DNA of 64,000 nucleotides, from NCBI GenBank assembly GCA_019426215.1, contig WHWC01000152.1, positions 22,934 to 86,933 on the forward strand, given 5' to 3'. Below are positions 34,587 to 48,100 of the stretch, in pieces. Under the pieces are notes generated by a model, which was not told the DNA's origin, did not search any database, and saw nothing but the letters and a program-made list of their open reading frames with translations. The position numbers and the translations under genes are program-made. Source of the DNA: Buddleja alternifolia (Eukaryota > Streptophyta > Magnoliopsida > Lamiales > Scrophulariaceae). Position 1 is the stretch's first letter. Each line of letters opens with the position of its first letter.

Positions 34587-34782
34587 GATCCATTATTGAC
34601 TAAACAATATATTAGTTCAAATTCATCGATACTCACAAAGAAAGTCAAGGGGCTACATATTTAATGTGGAAAGGGATTGTAAATCATCATTTACAATCTG
34701 TACCATAAACAATTATTTTACAAAATCTGTCTCAACGTATCATATGATTATAGCTTAATCAAAAATGCTAAAAGAGATTTAA

Positions 34783-34823
<41 letters not shown>

Positions 34824-36382
34824 CTTTACTCCTTAGTTGTACACGGCTGTGCACAACCACCTTATCATAATAAGTATGCTGAGCACTATCCTCTCGGGCC
34901 CAAATTCCATCGTTTTAATAGGTTTTTTCGCGTTTTTATATTTTCAGTCGTATTTTTATTTCCAAACTTTAGCTTATTTGTATTTACTGTATATTGTGTT
35001 TATAAGATTGTAATTGTATAATGTATAAACACACACTATATAATGGGTTGTATGATACTGTATAATATGTTATAACATACTGTATAATGGTTTGAAAATC
35101 ACTAATTGTATATCATTAATCGCACACTGTATATCACCGTTGTATTTACTGTATAATGGTTTACAACCTACTGTATAATAGTATAAAAATCACTAATTGT
35201 GGTGTCACTAAAATAGCACACTGGATATCACCACTCATGTACTGTATTTGGCTTTAGAAAATAAAAAATATATATTTTTTAAATTTACGAAAGGCAAAAA
35301 CTGTTTTTGGAATTTGGCCCCGAGCTCTACTTCAATCTCAAAAAAAAACGTCGTTTTAAAAACAACTCAGCATACTAAACATAAGTATGATGAGCACCAT
35401 CCTCTCGGGCCCAAATTCCATCGTTTTAATAGGTTTTTTCGCGTTTTTATATTTTCAGTTATATTTTTATTTCCAAACTTTACCTTGTTTGTAATTACTG
35501 TATATTTGCTTTTTAACTATTGTATAATGACTTAATTAGCTATTGTATTCACTGTATAATGACTTATATGATTCTGTATATTAATTAATATGATACTGTA
35601 TACTGTGCTATAAGATACCGTATAATGGTTTATAAGATTGTAACTGTAGTGTTATAAACACACACTGTATAATGGTTTATATACTATTGTATAATGGTTT
35701 ACATACTACTGTATTGAAAATCCCCCAATTGGCCCCTCACGTGACCGGCACGTGTTATTTTCCGGCCAAAATGACCCCGGAAATTTTAAAATCGGACTAA
35801 ATGTGCCAAATTTCGAAACATATAAGGTATTTTTGCTAGGGGGCAATACATAGAGGACCAAAAGTGAAAAGTCAAGAGACATTTTTTACTCAGCCGTCGT
35901 GTCCTTTAATGTGGTTATGTTTAATAATAATTATTTGTACCCTAAAGTTGTTTCCTTATCTCGATGAAAAATCTTTGGCAAATCTTGAAATTTCATATCT
36001 TCTATAAAGGGTAATTAAAGTTGTCAATTGAGTTCATCGTTTCATTGCATTGTTTTTGTCTTTTATTACTATTTTTTTACCTAATAAGCTAAATATGCTC
36101 TTACAAAGAATTAATTAAAGTTAAAGGTTAATTATTAAAGTTAAAGAATTAATTAAAGTTAAAGTTAATTAAAGGCTAATTTCAAGATAAAGCTAAATAT
36201 GCCCTTACACAGAACAATCTCTTCCTCCACCAAACCTTACAAAGAATTTTCAGTGTATAAACAGGGGATATTTGTGAATATCATCTTCCACGAAAAAGGG
36301 AAGATATAAATAGAGGAGACAGGGGATCATCTTGCACGAGTAGCAACAGAGTATAAACAGAGGATAGTTTATATATACAACC
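34587..36382 (+). other. Spacer and upstream region of copy H (long type)
   Basis: No gene seen. Contains the 10-bp hairpin (about 34677), a TA run (about 34789-34820), two 131-bp repeat copies (about 34872 and 35385), a degraded 13-bp inverted repeat near 35367, minisatellite, a G-box pair near 35738 and 35749, the conserved upstream block (about 35810, start codon lost) and the TATA region gtataaacagg near 36256. A second 'gagtataaacagagga' word just before the ATG is shared with copy K. Confidence 0.65.
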
Positions 36383-37981
36383 ATGGAACGAGGTACAATT
36401 TCTAATAATGGACTTAGTTTCCTTTGTGAGGATATAATTTTTCATGTTGTGGGAAGGTTATCAAGGGATGCATGCATTGTGGTGGCAGCCCGATTGGGTC
36501 TTTTATCAAAATATTTTCAATATTGTTGGTATTCCATCCCTACTCTTTTATTCGATATTAACCGTTTCGAACAAAGGGTTATGATGGTTTAGATTTTATT
36601 CATTTTGTTAATCGCACTATACTTGAACATAATGAAAGTGTGGTTGAAACTTTGAGTTTTGAGTTACCAATGGGGGCCGAGGCATTGCAATGGATAAGGC
36701 AAGAGTGGGTGGCGTTTGGAATAGATCATTCTGTGCGTATACTGAAATTAGTCGGCCAATTGTCCACTTCACTCCATAACGGCCTGTTTTTTTCACCAAC
36801 TCTTGTTCAGTTAAAATTATATCTACCGAACTACATTGTTAGGTGGGAAGATAGATATAATTTACGAAATTTAAAAAGACATATATTGAAGCACATCATG
36901 CTGTTTGATAAAACATTTTCGTCCCGCCTTGGAAAATGTTGTCCCGAGTTGAATGATTTGCAGTTATTCAACTGTGATTTTAGAGGACTAACAGAATTTG
37001 AGGCATATTTGCCTTCTGTAAAAAAATTCAAGATGGCGTTCAATTGGGCCCAAGGAAATGTGAATATAAAAGTACACTTCCCTAATGTAGATGTCCTTGT
37101 TATATTATTGAAACAAGACGAACAGGGTCCGGGGCATTTACAAGTATTGGGGCCGTTAGCTCGTTCTTTACAATGGATAGTACACCGTCATCGACACTAC
37201 ATCGGATCAACTTGCTCGACATACCGACTACTTCGAGAGGTTGTAAAAATGACGAAAGAATTGTTGTCCAGCGAACGAGCACGTGTCCCGGTTGATTTTG
37301 TTAGGGTATATCTAGAAATCTTTGTTTGAATAAGTGCAAATGCTTTTAAGAACTTGTTTTGATTTATTTTTTTTGAATTGTTTGTTTAGAGTTGGCGCAT
37401 GTGGAGTCTCTACATCGCTTATGGCGAGGTACTTTTTTGTTAATATGCACTGCCTAGAGATCACGTGTTCGAAGCTGCTTGACAATCTTGCTGTCACATT
37501 GGTGCTCATCACTAGATGTATAAACTTGAATGAGCTTAAAGTCGATTTGGTGGTAATATTTTAAGTTTTGTGGTTTGTCGCTTATTAGTTATTACATGGT
37601 TTATTAAACACGTTCTTTGTTTGAGTTTGTTAAATAAAATTGTAATTGACTTAACATGTGTAGGGTGCACCATGGAAAAATGCGGGCATTAGTGTATCCA
37701 ACTACGTAAAGGACTGGAAGTTGCAAGCAATGGGATTGGAGGCATTGAATGAGGTCACGATGTTCAACTTCTCGGGTTCAGATTGCGAACTAAGCTACAT
37801 TCTGTACGTGTTGTCGCAAGCAACTGAGTTGGGTACACTAAATATCTACTGTGTTAGTCAATTTTTTGATGATCCAATTGGTGTGTATAAGAAGGCATCA
37901 ATTAGAGCGTATGAAGCTACCGCGTCAAACAATGTGCAAATTCGTTTCATAAAAGGGGCTTACCCTAGAATAAGAGGATAA
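36383..37981 (+). pseudogene. F-box/FBD gene copy H, frameshifts in exons 1 and 2
   Basis: Exons 36383-37305, 37390-37552 and 37664-37981. One G is missing near 36577 (same homopolymer as copy D), ending the first frame at 36592. Exon 2 is 163 instead of 165 bases: one G missing at its start (tttagagttgg) and one base at gcttatgg near 37418. Exon 3 is open but ends one codon early (TAA 37979-37981). Other changes include HVVGRLS, VVAARLG and KRHILKHIML. More diverged from copy C than A, B or D. Confidence 0.85.
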
Positions 37982-38580
37982 TGAAAATTGGACTTTAGAC
38001 AAATTAAAATAGGTAACTAACAATGTTATGAAGTTGATTTTTGAATCTTGTGGTTTGGATGATATGTTCTAAATATTACTATTTAATGCTTAGATTTAAT
38101 TTTAGCCCTAGAATATAAGTTGATGTAAACAATACTTGATTTTCTTCAAGTTATATGATATATATATACTTGTTTATGTGTGACAATGGTCTCTGTGCAT
38201 TATGATGAGGCCATAGAATTGTTTGAAGTGGTTTATATGAATGAAGAAGTTTGTTAATGATATTCCATTATTAATGGTGATTATGATCTTAATTAATTAA
38301 TAAAGAATTAATGGTATTACTTATGATTGTGTTTCTTTAATTTAGTCCAAACAATTAATGTTTAGATTCATTATTGACTAAACAATATTAGTTCAAATTC
38401 CTCGATGCTCATAAAGAAAGTGAAGGGGCTACATATTTAATGTGGAAAGGGATTGTAAATCATCATTTACAATCTTTACCATAAACAATTATTTTACATA
38501 ATCTATCTCAACATATCCTATGATTATAGCTTAATCAAAAATGCTAAAAGAGATTTAAATAATTTATATATATATATATA
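37982..38580 (+). other. Spacer after copy H
   Basis: No gene seen. Standard 3' spacer with a short TA run near 38157, the 10-bp hairpin (about 38451-38474) and a TA run near 38566-38580, after which many pieces are missing (see copy I). Confidence 0.65.
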
Positions 38581-39077
38581 TTGGTTTTTTTAGGTTTTTT
38601 CGCGTTTTTATATTTTCAGTCATTCCAAACTTTAGTTTGTATTTACTGTATATTTGTTTATTAACTATTGTATTAATTAAAGTTAAAGTTAATTAATGGC
38701 TAATTTCAAGAGAAAGCTAAATATGCCCTTAAACCCTACAAAGAATTTTCAAAGTATAAACAGGGGATATTTGTGAATATCATCTTGCACAAAGTTTGTT
38801 CAGTTAAAATTGGTTAGGTCCTCATATTGAAGCATATCGTGCAGTCTGAGAAGTTGTTTTGATTTACGCATGTGGAGTCTCTACATCGCAGTATGGCGAG
38901 GTACTTTTTTGTTAATATGCATTCCCTAGAGATCAGGTGTTCGAAGCTGCTTGACAATCTTGTTGTCACATTGGTGCTCATCAGTAGATGTATAAACTTC
39001 AATGAGCTTAAAGTCGATTTGGTGGTAATATTTTAAGTTTTTTGGTTTTTCGCTTATTAGTTATTACATGGTTTATT
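38581..39077 (+). pseudogene. F-box chimera I, compressed sister of E2
   Basis: Has the same order as E2 (spacer, promoter scrap with gtataaacagg, exon 1 scrap, exon 2, intron 2, retrotransposon join) and the same private word cgtgcagtctg, so both descend from one rearranged unit. It has lost many further short blocks: spacer words around 38583-38640, promoter words near 38730, most of the exon 1 scrap near 38810 and the intron 1 end with the first codons of exon 2 near 38868. Not functional. Confidence 0.75.
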
Positions 39078-39434
39078 GACTTATGCTTAAGAGATTATGC
39101 TTAAGACCCTCAACATAATATACATCATTTATCATGATGTTCCCCCTGCGCATGATACCTATACCTTTAGTTTTACCTTTGGAATTATCTCCGAATATAA
39201 CTTGAAGACCATTGGTTACACGATAGTTGATCAATAGATCCTTTGAGCCAGTCATATGTCTTGATGACCCACTATCTATGTACCATATTGAAATGTCGGT
39301 GTTGGCTCTAGGTACCTGCATTCAAAAGGGCTGTTCTAATTCTTTTTAGGTACCCATTTTGTTTTGGGTCCTTCTTTGTTAGTAACGTTAATTTGAATTA
39401 GATTTTTCGAAACCCATATTTGCTTTATCTTCAT
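39078..39434 (-). pseudogene. gag-end/protease fragment displaced beyond the LTR of copy 2
   Basis: The frame at 39321-39073 encodes MQVPRANTDISIWYIDSGSS through [13 protein letters not shown]. The same segment exists in place at 48443-48190, so this is a second copy. It lies beyond the LTR in the same orientation. That is what remains if two elements once shared an LTR in tandem and the LTR half, PBS and most of gag were deleted between them (inference). Confidence 0.85.
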
Positions 39435-40333
39435 TATTCAGGTATATCACTTGTATATGTCACGGTTTTTGCTCTATATATGTTTGACTTATTTGTTGAA
39501 AGGGCTATTTATAAGGTTTGGTGGTTTTTGTCCGTTTGACACGGTTGGAATCTCGTTTCCCCTAACATTCCTTGAGTTCTGACATTTCTAACTTTGGGTA
39601 TACTTAATTAGTTAGGCATGTTCTTGGTTTCATAACTTCTGACAGTCTTGGTGAAATGAATTGCTTACTCATACATTATAATGCTTATATTTTAATAGCA
39701 CTTATCCGACTTTTAATGCATCTTGTCTTATTTCCGTTGGAAATAATTTGTCCGTTTGATTCATGCATTCTTTAGGTCTTTGGATAGCTTTGGGTTTGAA
39801 TCTTCAGGTTACGTTCTTTGTAGGTCGTGTTGGTTTAGCCTTTTGGACGCTTGCTGAAGAGGACAGTTTTTCTCGTGCATTGGATAGACGCTTGGACTGA
39901 TCCTGAGTCTCTTTATTTCAGACGCTTACTCCTCAATCTTGTCTTTGATAGGCTCACTCAGAATTCCATCATTGACTTAGTGTTGAGTATTTGGCCTGAG
40001 TTATCCATTCGTATTTTGAGCGCTGGAGTTGTAACCTGGAATAGTCTCTAAAATGTTTGACGGACGCTTCAAGAGATCTTTATCTTCTGTAGGTTCAGAC
40101 GCTTGATCTTCAACTTTATCACTTGGTAGACTCACCCAGAATTCTCCTTAGTGATTTAGTATCACATTCTTAGTCTAAAATTCTACGAAGATAAAAACTA
40201 TAAGGCTAAGATAAATAAGCTTTCAGGTACTTATACACAATATTCTATGAAAGCTTTTATACTTACAGTTTTTGGGGTCTAACAGGAAGTTCTATTTGTC
40301 ATCATCAAAACATCTAACATGAAATTTCTAACA
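39435..40333 (-). repeat. Truncated 3' LTR of copy 2 (899 bp)
   Basis: Minus-strand start TGTTAGAAATTTC at 40333 next to the polypurine tract (40334-40347). Matches about 50850-51752 of the intact 5' LTR almost base for base. It ends at the word attcagg, the same breakpoint as at 29184, so both fragments come from one event. Confidence 0.88.
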
Positions 40334-40520
40334 ATTTCCCCTTTTTTGATGATGGCAATACCTATTTAGTTCATGCGTTAGATACCTAAAGTACTAGTTA
40401 GCGTAGGTTAGTAAGTTAGTTTGAGCTTCAACGGGATGTTTCAGCTGTAAAATGCATTTTATATATATCTTTCATAGTACAAGCATTTTACAACTGAAAT
40501 GAAAGAATCACAAGTAAAAA
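40334..40520 (-). promoter_or_regulatory. Polypurine tract and 3' non-coding stretch of copy 2
   Basis: On the minus strand the tract reads aaaaaaggggaaat directly before the LTR. The remaining 170 bases up to the post-pol stop hold no gene. Confidence 0.85.
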
Positions 40521-43500
40521 TCAAGATCGTGATTTGATCTTGAATCTCTTAGTCATTTCAGCACGGATTGCTTCAGTTATTTGATCTTCTAGCGTCATCA
40601 TCGCAGCATGATCTTTACTGATTATATGATTGTTTTCTTTTACTTGTCGTGCCATGAAAGTAATGAACTGCTTATCCCATTCCTCTGGACTGATGCCTAT
40701 GTATCGTAGGCAAATTCTGAAGGTTTGGTCAAAGTCAGACATTTTTCTCTCTAAGGCTAAGACTGCTGGATCAGATGGTTCTGGAATTGACGCTCTGAGA
40801 AGAGGAATATCAAATTGTTCAAGCAGTGCTCTTGAAGGTAATGGAAGATTTGGATAGAGCACTCTTGGGGTTTCTTTTTTATTAGACGCTCCCACCGAGG
40901 TAGTTACCCAAGAAGGATAGGGATACCTTGGCTCTGTACTTAGTGTGAGGGGAGTATCAATATGTTGACGCTTGGATGGTGGAGGAGGATCTTGATCTTT
41001 AGATGTTGAAGATTTCCTCTTTTCTCCCTTCTTTTCCCCCTTATTGCCATCATCAGTCTGTATGAAATGCTGAGTAAGAAGACTGACTTGAGTAGCAATC
41101 TGAGCGACAGAGGCCTCAAGAGTGGTCAGACGCTGGTGGAAATGTTCTTTCATGACCAGTAGTTGAGCGTGATTAGCATCTGTAAGAGAGGTCTCAAGAA
41201 ACGTGAAATGGTGGTTTAGATCATTTGTTAAAGCCACATGACTTGACTGAGTAGCTGTAGATAGTTGCTGTATTTGAGTGAGGCATTCAGTCATGGACGC
41301 TTGAGTGTCGGGAACCACAGTGCTAACTCGAGGCTTAAAACGGGATGTGTGTTTGAGAGATTCAATAGGTACTTGATAATTAGGATCAAATACTGTTTCT
41401 CGAGGCTCTGGGGCACTGTTGGACTCGGTGGATGCAGTAGAGTCGGATTCAGTTGGACTGGGGGGATTAGGCGCTTGAGGGGATTCTGGTGAGCGCTCAG
41501 TAGCAGGTAACGTTTCAGCTGGTACTGCAGTAGATGCTGACTTTATACGGCTAAAGTCCGTAAACTGAAAGTCCAAGCTGGCAAGCGGCTCATCTGCATA
41601 TGGATATGTAGCAGTCTGTAGAAGTTCATTCAAATGTATAGTGGGGAGATAAGTACCTTGAATGAACGTGCTGATAGGACTATCCATGGCCCTGATGTAC
41701 ATTGGCCCGAGGATATCCAGCACATGGGTGGGAAAGATTTTGGAAGGCGCTTGGCAGATGGAGAACAAGGCATCTGGGCAATAGTGTTGTCAGAAGCCAA
41801 TTAGCCTATCTGTTGGGAGAGTCTTCGGTTTTTGAGAGTCGGGAACATAGAGCCTGTAATACTCTTCCAAGTATGGGTAGATGGCTGAAGCAAGCGCTTG
41901 AGTTCTTTCCAGCAGCGACAGAACAAAATTATAGTGACTTAAGACTTCTTGTCTGGTAGACGGAAGAAGTGGATATCCTCTGAAAGGATTGATCCGAGAG
42001 CCATTCTACTGTCGCAGATTTTCTGTGAAGATTTTGTCGAATAGGGAGACTGGAGGCATAACTGTCACAGATGGACTTAAAACGATACCTGTCTGGTTGG
42101 TAGTTAGCGTTCCAGGCGCAGTTAAAATATGCATCGACTTCAATTTGAATCATCTCAGTAAGTGAAGCTAGACGCTCACCGGCATGTACTCCTTTATTCT
42201 TCCACAAGAGAAGAGGATTAGCTGAGCGCTTGTTTTCCTTGCTATTTACCAGTGTTGGGGAGTGAGAATAGCCTTCTCTGTTTAGTAGCTTTTCCGTTGG
42301 GTTCACAAGCTTATCCTGACGCTCATAGACTCTGATGTTGTAGTCTCTGAGAGCGAAGCCCGTGGGTTTGCTTGTCCCACAGTCCAGATAATAAGCTAAA
42401 TCAACATCAGCTCTGGGAGTCTTGCCTCCTTGTCTCTGTGCTTGGAGAGTCACTGAAGCCGGGATGTGTTTGGGAGTCTTCCTGAGTTCAAGAGCTGTGT
42501 AATAAGCTTTAACAGCTGGGGTCAATGCTGTGTTAAATAGAGTGTTGCGTACAGCCAGATCAAATTTTATGAGCTTGGCGATATCATTCTCAGCATTGAT
42601 AAGACTTTCTTCATTATATCCTGTAGGTATGAAGGTTTCTGCGGGCGCTGGATGGAAATAATCGACGGAGTGATCGATGGTCTTTAAGGGATCCAGCTTG
42701 AAGAAATGTCAATAAATCACAACGTCGTTAGCATCTCTCTGACCTTCTGAGCGTGCCTCTATTGTACTTGGTAATGCAAGCAATGGTTGAACCCCTGGGA
42801 TTTCAGGTTCATCAGGCTCGAGATTTGCAGATTCGATGGCAGCTTCATGTGCGATGGCCACAATGTTGGCCATATCAACATCCAGATGGACATCAACTGG
42901 TGGTTCAAAGGATGATATCGGAATAGCAGCTATGGCTTGGTCGCTTAGTGTCGTGTGTGTAGCCTCCGAAGAAATGGCAGCAGTTGGACGCTTACGTCTC
43001 TTAAAGATACGCTTCACATTTACCCCTTCGGCTGAGGACGCTTGAGTCTGTGGAACTGCTGGTTTTCCAAAGTCGATATTTTTGAGGACCTTTTCCAGAT
43101 CCTTCCGACTAATGAGGGGTATAGAGTCCTCGTCTTCTTCATCACTTTTGATAGGTTGAGCCTTGGGCTTTCGAGGAGCCCGTTTGTTTGTGACAGTGGG
43201 ACGCTTCACATTACGTTTAGCCTTCTCCTGATCTGGGCGCTCAGCCTCCTCATTTGATGTTGCACGTACAACTTGGCGCTCAGAGAGAGGTCTAGCAGCA
43301 CCTCCAACTTTGGGTGGATTGAAGAGATTGTTGATGATTCTTGGCCCATAGAACTTATGCTTGGCCACGGTGACTCCTGCTGAAGAGGTGCACTTTGCTC
43401 GGAAAATTAGATCACTTAAAACTAGGCCATAAGGTCTGTTTGAAGTGCGTAGACTGTCTCCGAATCTGCTGAATATATAAGCGCTCCAGTTGATTTTTAT

Positions 43501-44052
43501 CTTGAGCAAGATAGCAGTCATCATCTGGAACTGGGTTGGGTTGATTTTGTCAAAGGTTCCCACTCTGCATTCAATGTTTTTACTGCAAAAATCAGCTAAG
43601 ACTCGATACTTGTTCACTATATCTTTCTTCTCAAAGTACGGTTTGTATGGAACACCATCGTAGGCGCTAATCTGAGTCTGGACTTCTTGAATTTGTTCCT
43701 CAGTGATAGTGTCGAAAGTCGCTCCGTCGTTAGGTAGAGAGAAATTCTGGGCAATAGAGGCCGCAGAGAGAGTGAATGTCTGTGATTCCGTCTTTGGGAC
43801 AGGAAACAAACAGGTGATGGAAGTCTCATCGTCAGACAATCTAGCATTTCTCCAGAAAAATTCTAGTTCTTCAGGAAACATGTATGAGTGTTTGGTAAGA
43901 AATTTCTGAAGCCCAGCCTCTGCTACAGAGTCCATCATTTCCATTAAGTCAATTTGGCGGTTTTCATAGAGAAACTTCGAATCGATTATAAGGCCTTCAG
44001 TGACCTTAACAATAACTTCAGTGGTTCTAGCAGTAGCTTTCTTGGGTGCCAT
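40521..44052 (-). pseudogene. Giant post-pol frame of copy 2, broken
   Basis: Starts at MAPKKATARTTEV (44052), aligning with MAPKKSSSTSAEI of copy 1. The upstream extension to 44220 has no counterpart. Collinear blocks: N-terminal domain (KFLYENRQIDLMEMMDSVAEAGL), basic stretches (NKRAPRKPK, KRIFKRRKR), central domain (LWKNKGVHAGERL, HVLDILGPMYIR), coiled coil, GEKKGEKRKSS, and the C-terminal domain (LRYIGISPEEW) ending at 40521. Lesions: TGA 42709-42711 where copy 1 has an Arg codon; a deletion of about 0.4 kb and frame change near 42060; a TGA in the stretch between 41929 and 41768. The VEPSAQ minisatellite is absent. The frame otherwise stays open over long stretches, so the damage is recent. 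Confidence 0.88.
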
Positions 44053-45198
44053 TAGTGAGAAGTTGACAGAGATTAAGAATGAAAATTTTGTTTTTGAGAG
44101 AGAGAGATTTTTCTTGCACGAATGAAAGAGAGTGTAAGAGAGTTTATGTTCTGCAGAAAGTGTGTTTTGAAATACTACAATTTGAATGTTTTTTGTGTTT
44201 GAAGGTTGAGATGTTGACACGTGGAGGAGTATAAATCTCCGCCATTAAAATACGACTGTGGACGTGAATTTAGATTTAATAAGCACGATTACTTTTAGTA
44301 ACAACCACATATACTATTTTGACGTCCGATTAAAAGTTTGAAACAGAGACTTTTGATATACTAAAAGTGATACGTGTGCCCATTAAAAGCGGACAAGTAT
44401 TTTATGAAAACCGTTCGAGAACCAAAATTTTGAACAACTATTCAAATACCCGCCAAAAGTTTGTGGGAGCCTCTGGACCTATTCAGAAGAAAATGACGCT
44501 TGAAATAATTCAGTGTGATTTTGACGCTTGAGAATCTTGAGGTTCTCTTTCAAGTAACATTTTGTGCTTTAGCGGTCATCGTAACATATAGAATTATTCT
44601 TTTTAGGGTATGTATGAGGATACAGTTTCCCAGTACTTATCATTATGTCTTGGTGGTACTGTTTTACTTTTGGTTTAAAATATTCAGCGCTGGTTGTATT
44701 CGCCTAAGATACATGGTAATTGTACTTACGCGTGTACATGTGCTGAACTATCTTTGAAAAACGTGATGAGTACCCATGGGTTTTCTTGAGCGAAAGGTGA
44801 GGAATGTCAAGTCAGCATTAATTGCATTGATTGACTAATCCATTTCTTGTTTAGCGTAGGGTAATGTACGCTTGCTTTTAAAGGATCTTTTTACTAAGCG
44901 CTTTAGCTGGGAATAAAGCTAAGCGTTCAGTTTATTTTGAGAGGGCACAGATGCTAAAGAAAACGTTTGATAAGCGTCTGAAAGAGTTTAGCATATAACG
45001 CTAAGTGCTTATGACCAATGTAATAATAAAACAAAAAAAACGGTTTTGGTCATTCTCACTGAAGTTCAGTTATGCCTTCTAAGGTTCCCCCTATGTAGGT
45101 TCTCCTTAATATTGATAACTTATTGAACGATTTTATGTGTAAAAAGAATTTTATTTCCCCTAAATTTATGCTTAATGAAAGTATGATGTTTCAAATGA
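44053..45198 (-). other. Non-coding gap between pol and post-pol frame in copy 2
   Basis: 1.15 kb without a supported gene. Next to the ATG (44052) the minus strand has a CT-rich leader (gagagagagagattttt on the plus strand, 44096-44112), like copy 1. An internal purine tract (minus taggggaaata) is near 45158-45168, just after the pol stop. A further G-rich tract is near 45085. Confidence 0.6.
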
Positions 45199-48100
45199 TT
45201 AGGCATTTAGATCAATCATACCTAGTTCACTTCTTAAAGTGAGAAAGCGTTGTTCGTTGAGAGCTTTGGTGAAGATATCTGCCAATTGTTTTTCTGTACC
45301 AATGAATTGCATGGAGATATCCTTCTTTTGAACATGGTCACGCAGAAAATGATACCGAATGTCAATGTGTTTGGTTCTAGAGTGAAGAACTGGATTTTGT
45401 GTCATTGCCAAGGCACTTTGGTTGTCACAATGGATTGGGGTTGGACCTAAGACTACTCCATAGTCTCTAAGTTGTTGCCTCATCCCGAGAATTTGTGCAC
45501 AACAGCTTCCAGCGGCTACGTACTCAGCTTCAGCAGTAGAAGTCGCAATGGATTGTTGTTTCTTACTATGCCATGAAATTAGTCTATCACCTAGGAATTG
45601 ACATATACCACTAGTACTTTTTCTATCTATTTGCATCCTGCAAAATCTGCATCTGAGTAACCGATTAGTTCAAAAGGAGAATCCTTGTGGTACCATAAGC
45701 CCACATGTTGTGTGCCTTTGAGGTACCTAAGGATTCTTTTGGTAGCAATTAATTGTGATTCTTTAGGATCAGCTTGAAAGCGTGCACACATGCATACTGA
45801 GAACATAATATCAGGTCTACTAGCTATTAGATAAAGAAGTGATCCAATGATGCCTCTATAATTTGTAGCATCGACTTTCCTTCCACTTTCATCTTTATCT
45901 AGCTTAGTCGTTTGGCTCATTGGAATTTTGGAAGATGATGCATTTTCCATACAGAATTTCTTAATCATATCTCTAGTATATTTAGTTTGGTTTATAAATA
46001 TGCCATTAAGGAGTTGTTTAACTTGTAATCCTAGGAAAAAAGTTAACTCGCCCATCGTGCTCATTTCAAATTAGTCTTGCATCATTTTTGAAAATTTCTC
46101 ACATAAACACTTATTAGTAGATCCAAATATAATATCATCAACATAAATTTGAACTAAGAGAATATCTTCATTACGGGTAATCTTAAATAGAGCTGTATCA
46201 ACGCTTCCTTTTGAAAAACCTTTACCAATAAGGAAAATAGAAAGAGTGTCATACCATGCTCTTGGTGCTTGTTTAAGGCCATAAAGTGCCTTGTCCAATT
46301 TGTAGACCATACCTTTCCCATGGTTATTGATGAATCTTGGTGGTTGCTCCACATATACTTCTTCTTGCAGCTTACCATTCAGAAATGCACTCTTTACGTC
46401 CATTTGATATACTGTAAACTTGTTGAATGCTGCGAATGCTAGAAACATGCGGATTGCTTCAAGACGGGCAACTGGAGCGTATGTTTCATCAAAGTCGATG
46501 CCCTCTTCTTGACAGTATCCCTGAGCTACGAGTTTGGCTTTGTTTCTAATCACAATCTCATTCTCATCCATTTTGTTTCTATAGACCCATCTAGTTCCAA
46601 TGACCCCTTGGTGGGTTGGTCTTGGTACTAGCGCCCATACCTCATTTCTTTCAAATTGGTTTAGTTCTTCTTGCATGGCTTCTATCCAGCTTGGATCGCT
46701 TAGCGCTTCATGCACTTTCTTAGGTTCCATTTGAGATAGGAAGCTTGCGAACATGGCCTCGTTTATTGTAGCGGCTCTAGTCTTTACAGGTGCTCTCATA
46801 TCTCCAATAATTAATTCTGGTGGATGGTCTCTGAGCCATTTTCTATCTGGTTGAGAAGGGTTTAGAGCTTGATCAGACGCTTGACTACGTTGCACAGGCG
46901 CTTGACCAGCTCTTTGCGTAGGCGCTTCAGTGTTTATAGTTCTAACTTGCTCTTGATGATCACTTTCTTCATGGTCATCAGCGTTTCTTTGGTCATTGAC
47001 AGCCTCGTGAGTAAGTGTAGGATTAGGTACGATAATCTCATCCTCTTCATCAAGATCGCTATCATCACATAGATTGATTTGTGATGTTTGTTGAGAGAGT
47101 TCCTCAGTTCCTACATCATCAATATTAACCTTACTCGGTTCTTGGTTAGCATCATCAAACACAACATGAATGGATTCCTCTACCTTTGATTTGATCTTAT
47201 TTAGGATACGAAAGCTCTTTCCATTTTTGGCATAGCCTAGAAAGATTCCTTCATCTGCTTTAGGATCAAATGTCTTTAAGTTTTGGGATCCAATGTTATG
47301 AATGAAGCATTTTGAACTAAATACATGAAAATATGAAACATTTGTCTTACGTCCCTTCCATAGCTCATATGGAGTCTTTTCATGTTGCTTGTTGATCATA
47401 CACCGATTCTGTGTGTAGCAAGCGGTATTGATAGCTTCGGCCCAAAACCTTTGAGGTAGCTTGGATTCGGCTAACATGGTACGGGCAGCTTCCTTGAGCG
47501 TTCTGTTCCGTCGCTCAGCAACTTCATTTTGTTGAGGGGTTCTAGGCGCTGAATACTCATGAAGTATCCCAAGGTCTTTACAATATTTCTCAACAATATG
47601 GTTAGTAAATTCAGTTCCTCTATCACTTCTAATTGTGGTTACTTTTAGGTCTTTTGAGTTTTGTAGTTGACGAATTAGTGATGTGAGCTTAGCGCTAGTT
47701 TCATCTTTAGACGCTAAAAATTCTACCCATGTATTGCGTGAGAAATCATCAACTATTACTAGTGAATACTTTTTACCACTAATGCTCATGATTTGAATAG
47801 GACCAAATAAATCTAAGTGTAATAGTTCAAGTACTCGCGATGTAGATAGATGAGATTTCTTCTTAAAGGATGATTTGACTTGCTTACCCATTTGACAAGC
47901 ATCACATAAGCGATCTTTATTAAAGGAACCTTTAGGCAATCCCTCTACGAGATTTAGAGATATTAATTGAGAGATTGCCTTGAAGTTGAGGTGATTCATT
48001 TTTCTGTGCCATAACTAACCCAATTCGTTTTGATTCTTAGCTACGAAACATGTAGGGTTGTTATCTAATGTTGAATCCCAATCTACTAAGTATACATTGT

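Noticed and set aside
44053..44220. Upstream start at 44220 for the post-pol frame of copy 2
   Set aside because: The extension is CT/AG-rich leader absent from copy 1; MAPKK at 44052 aligns with the copy 1 start.
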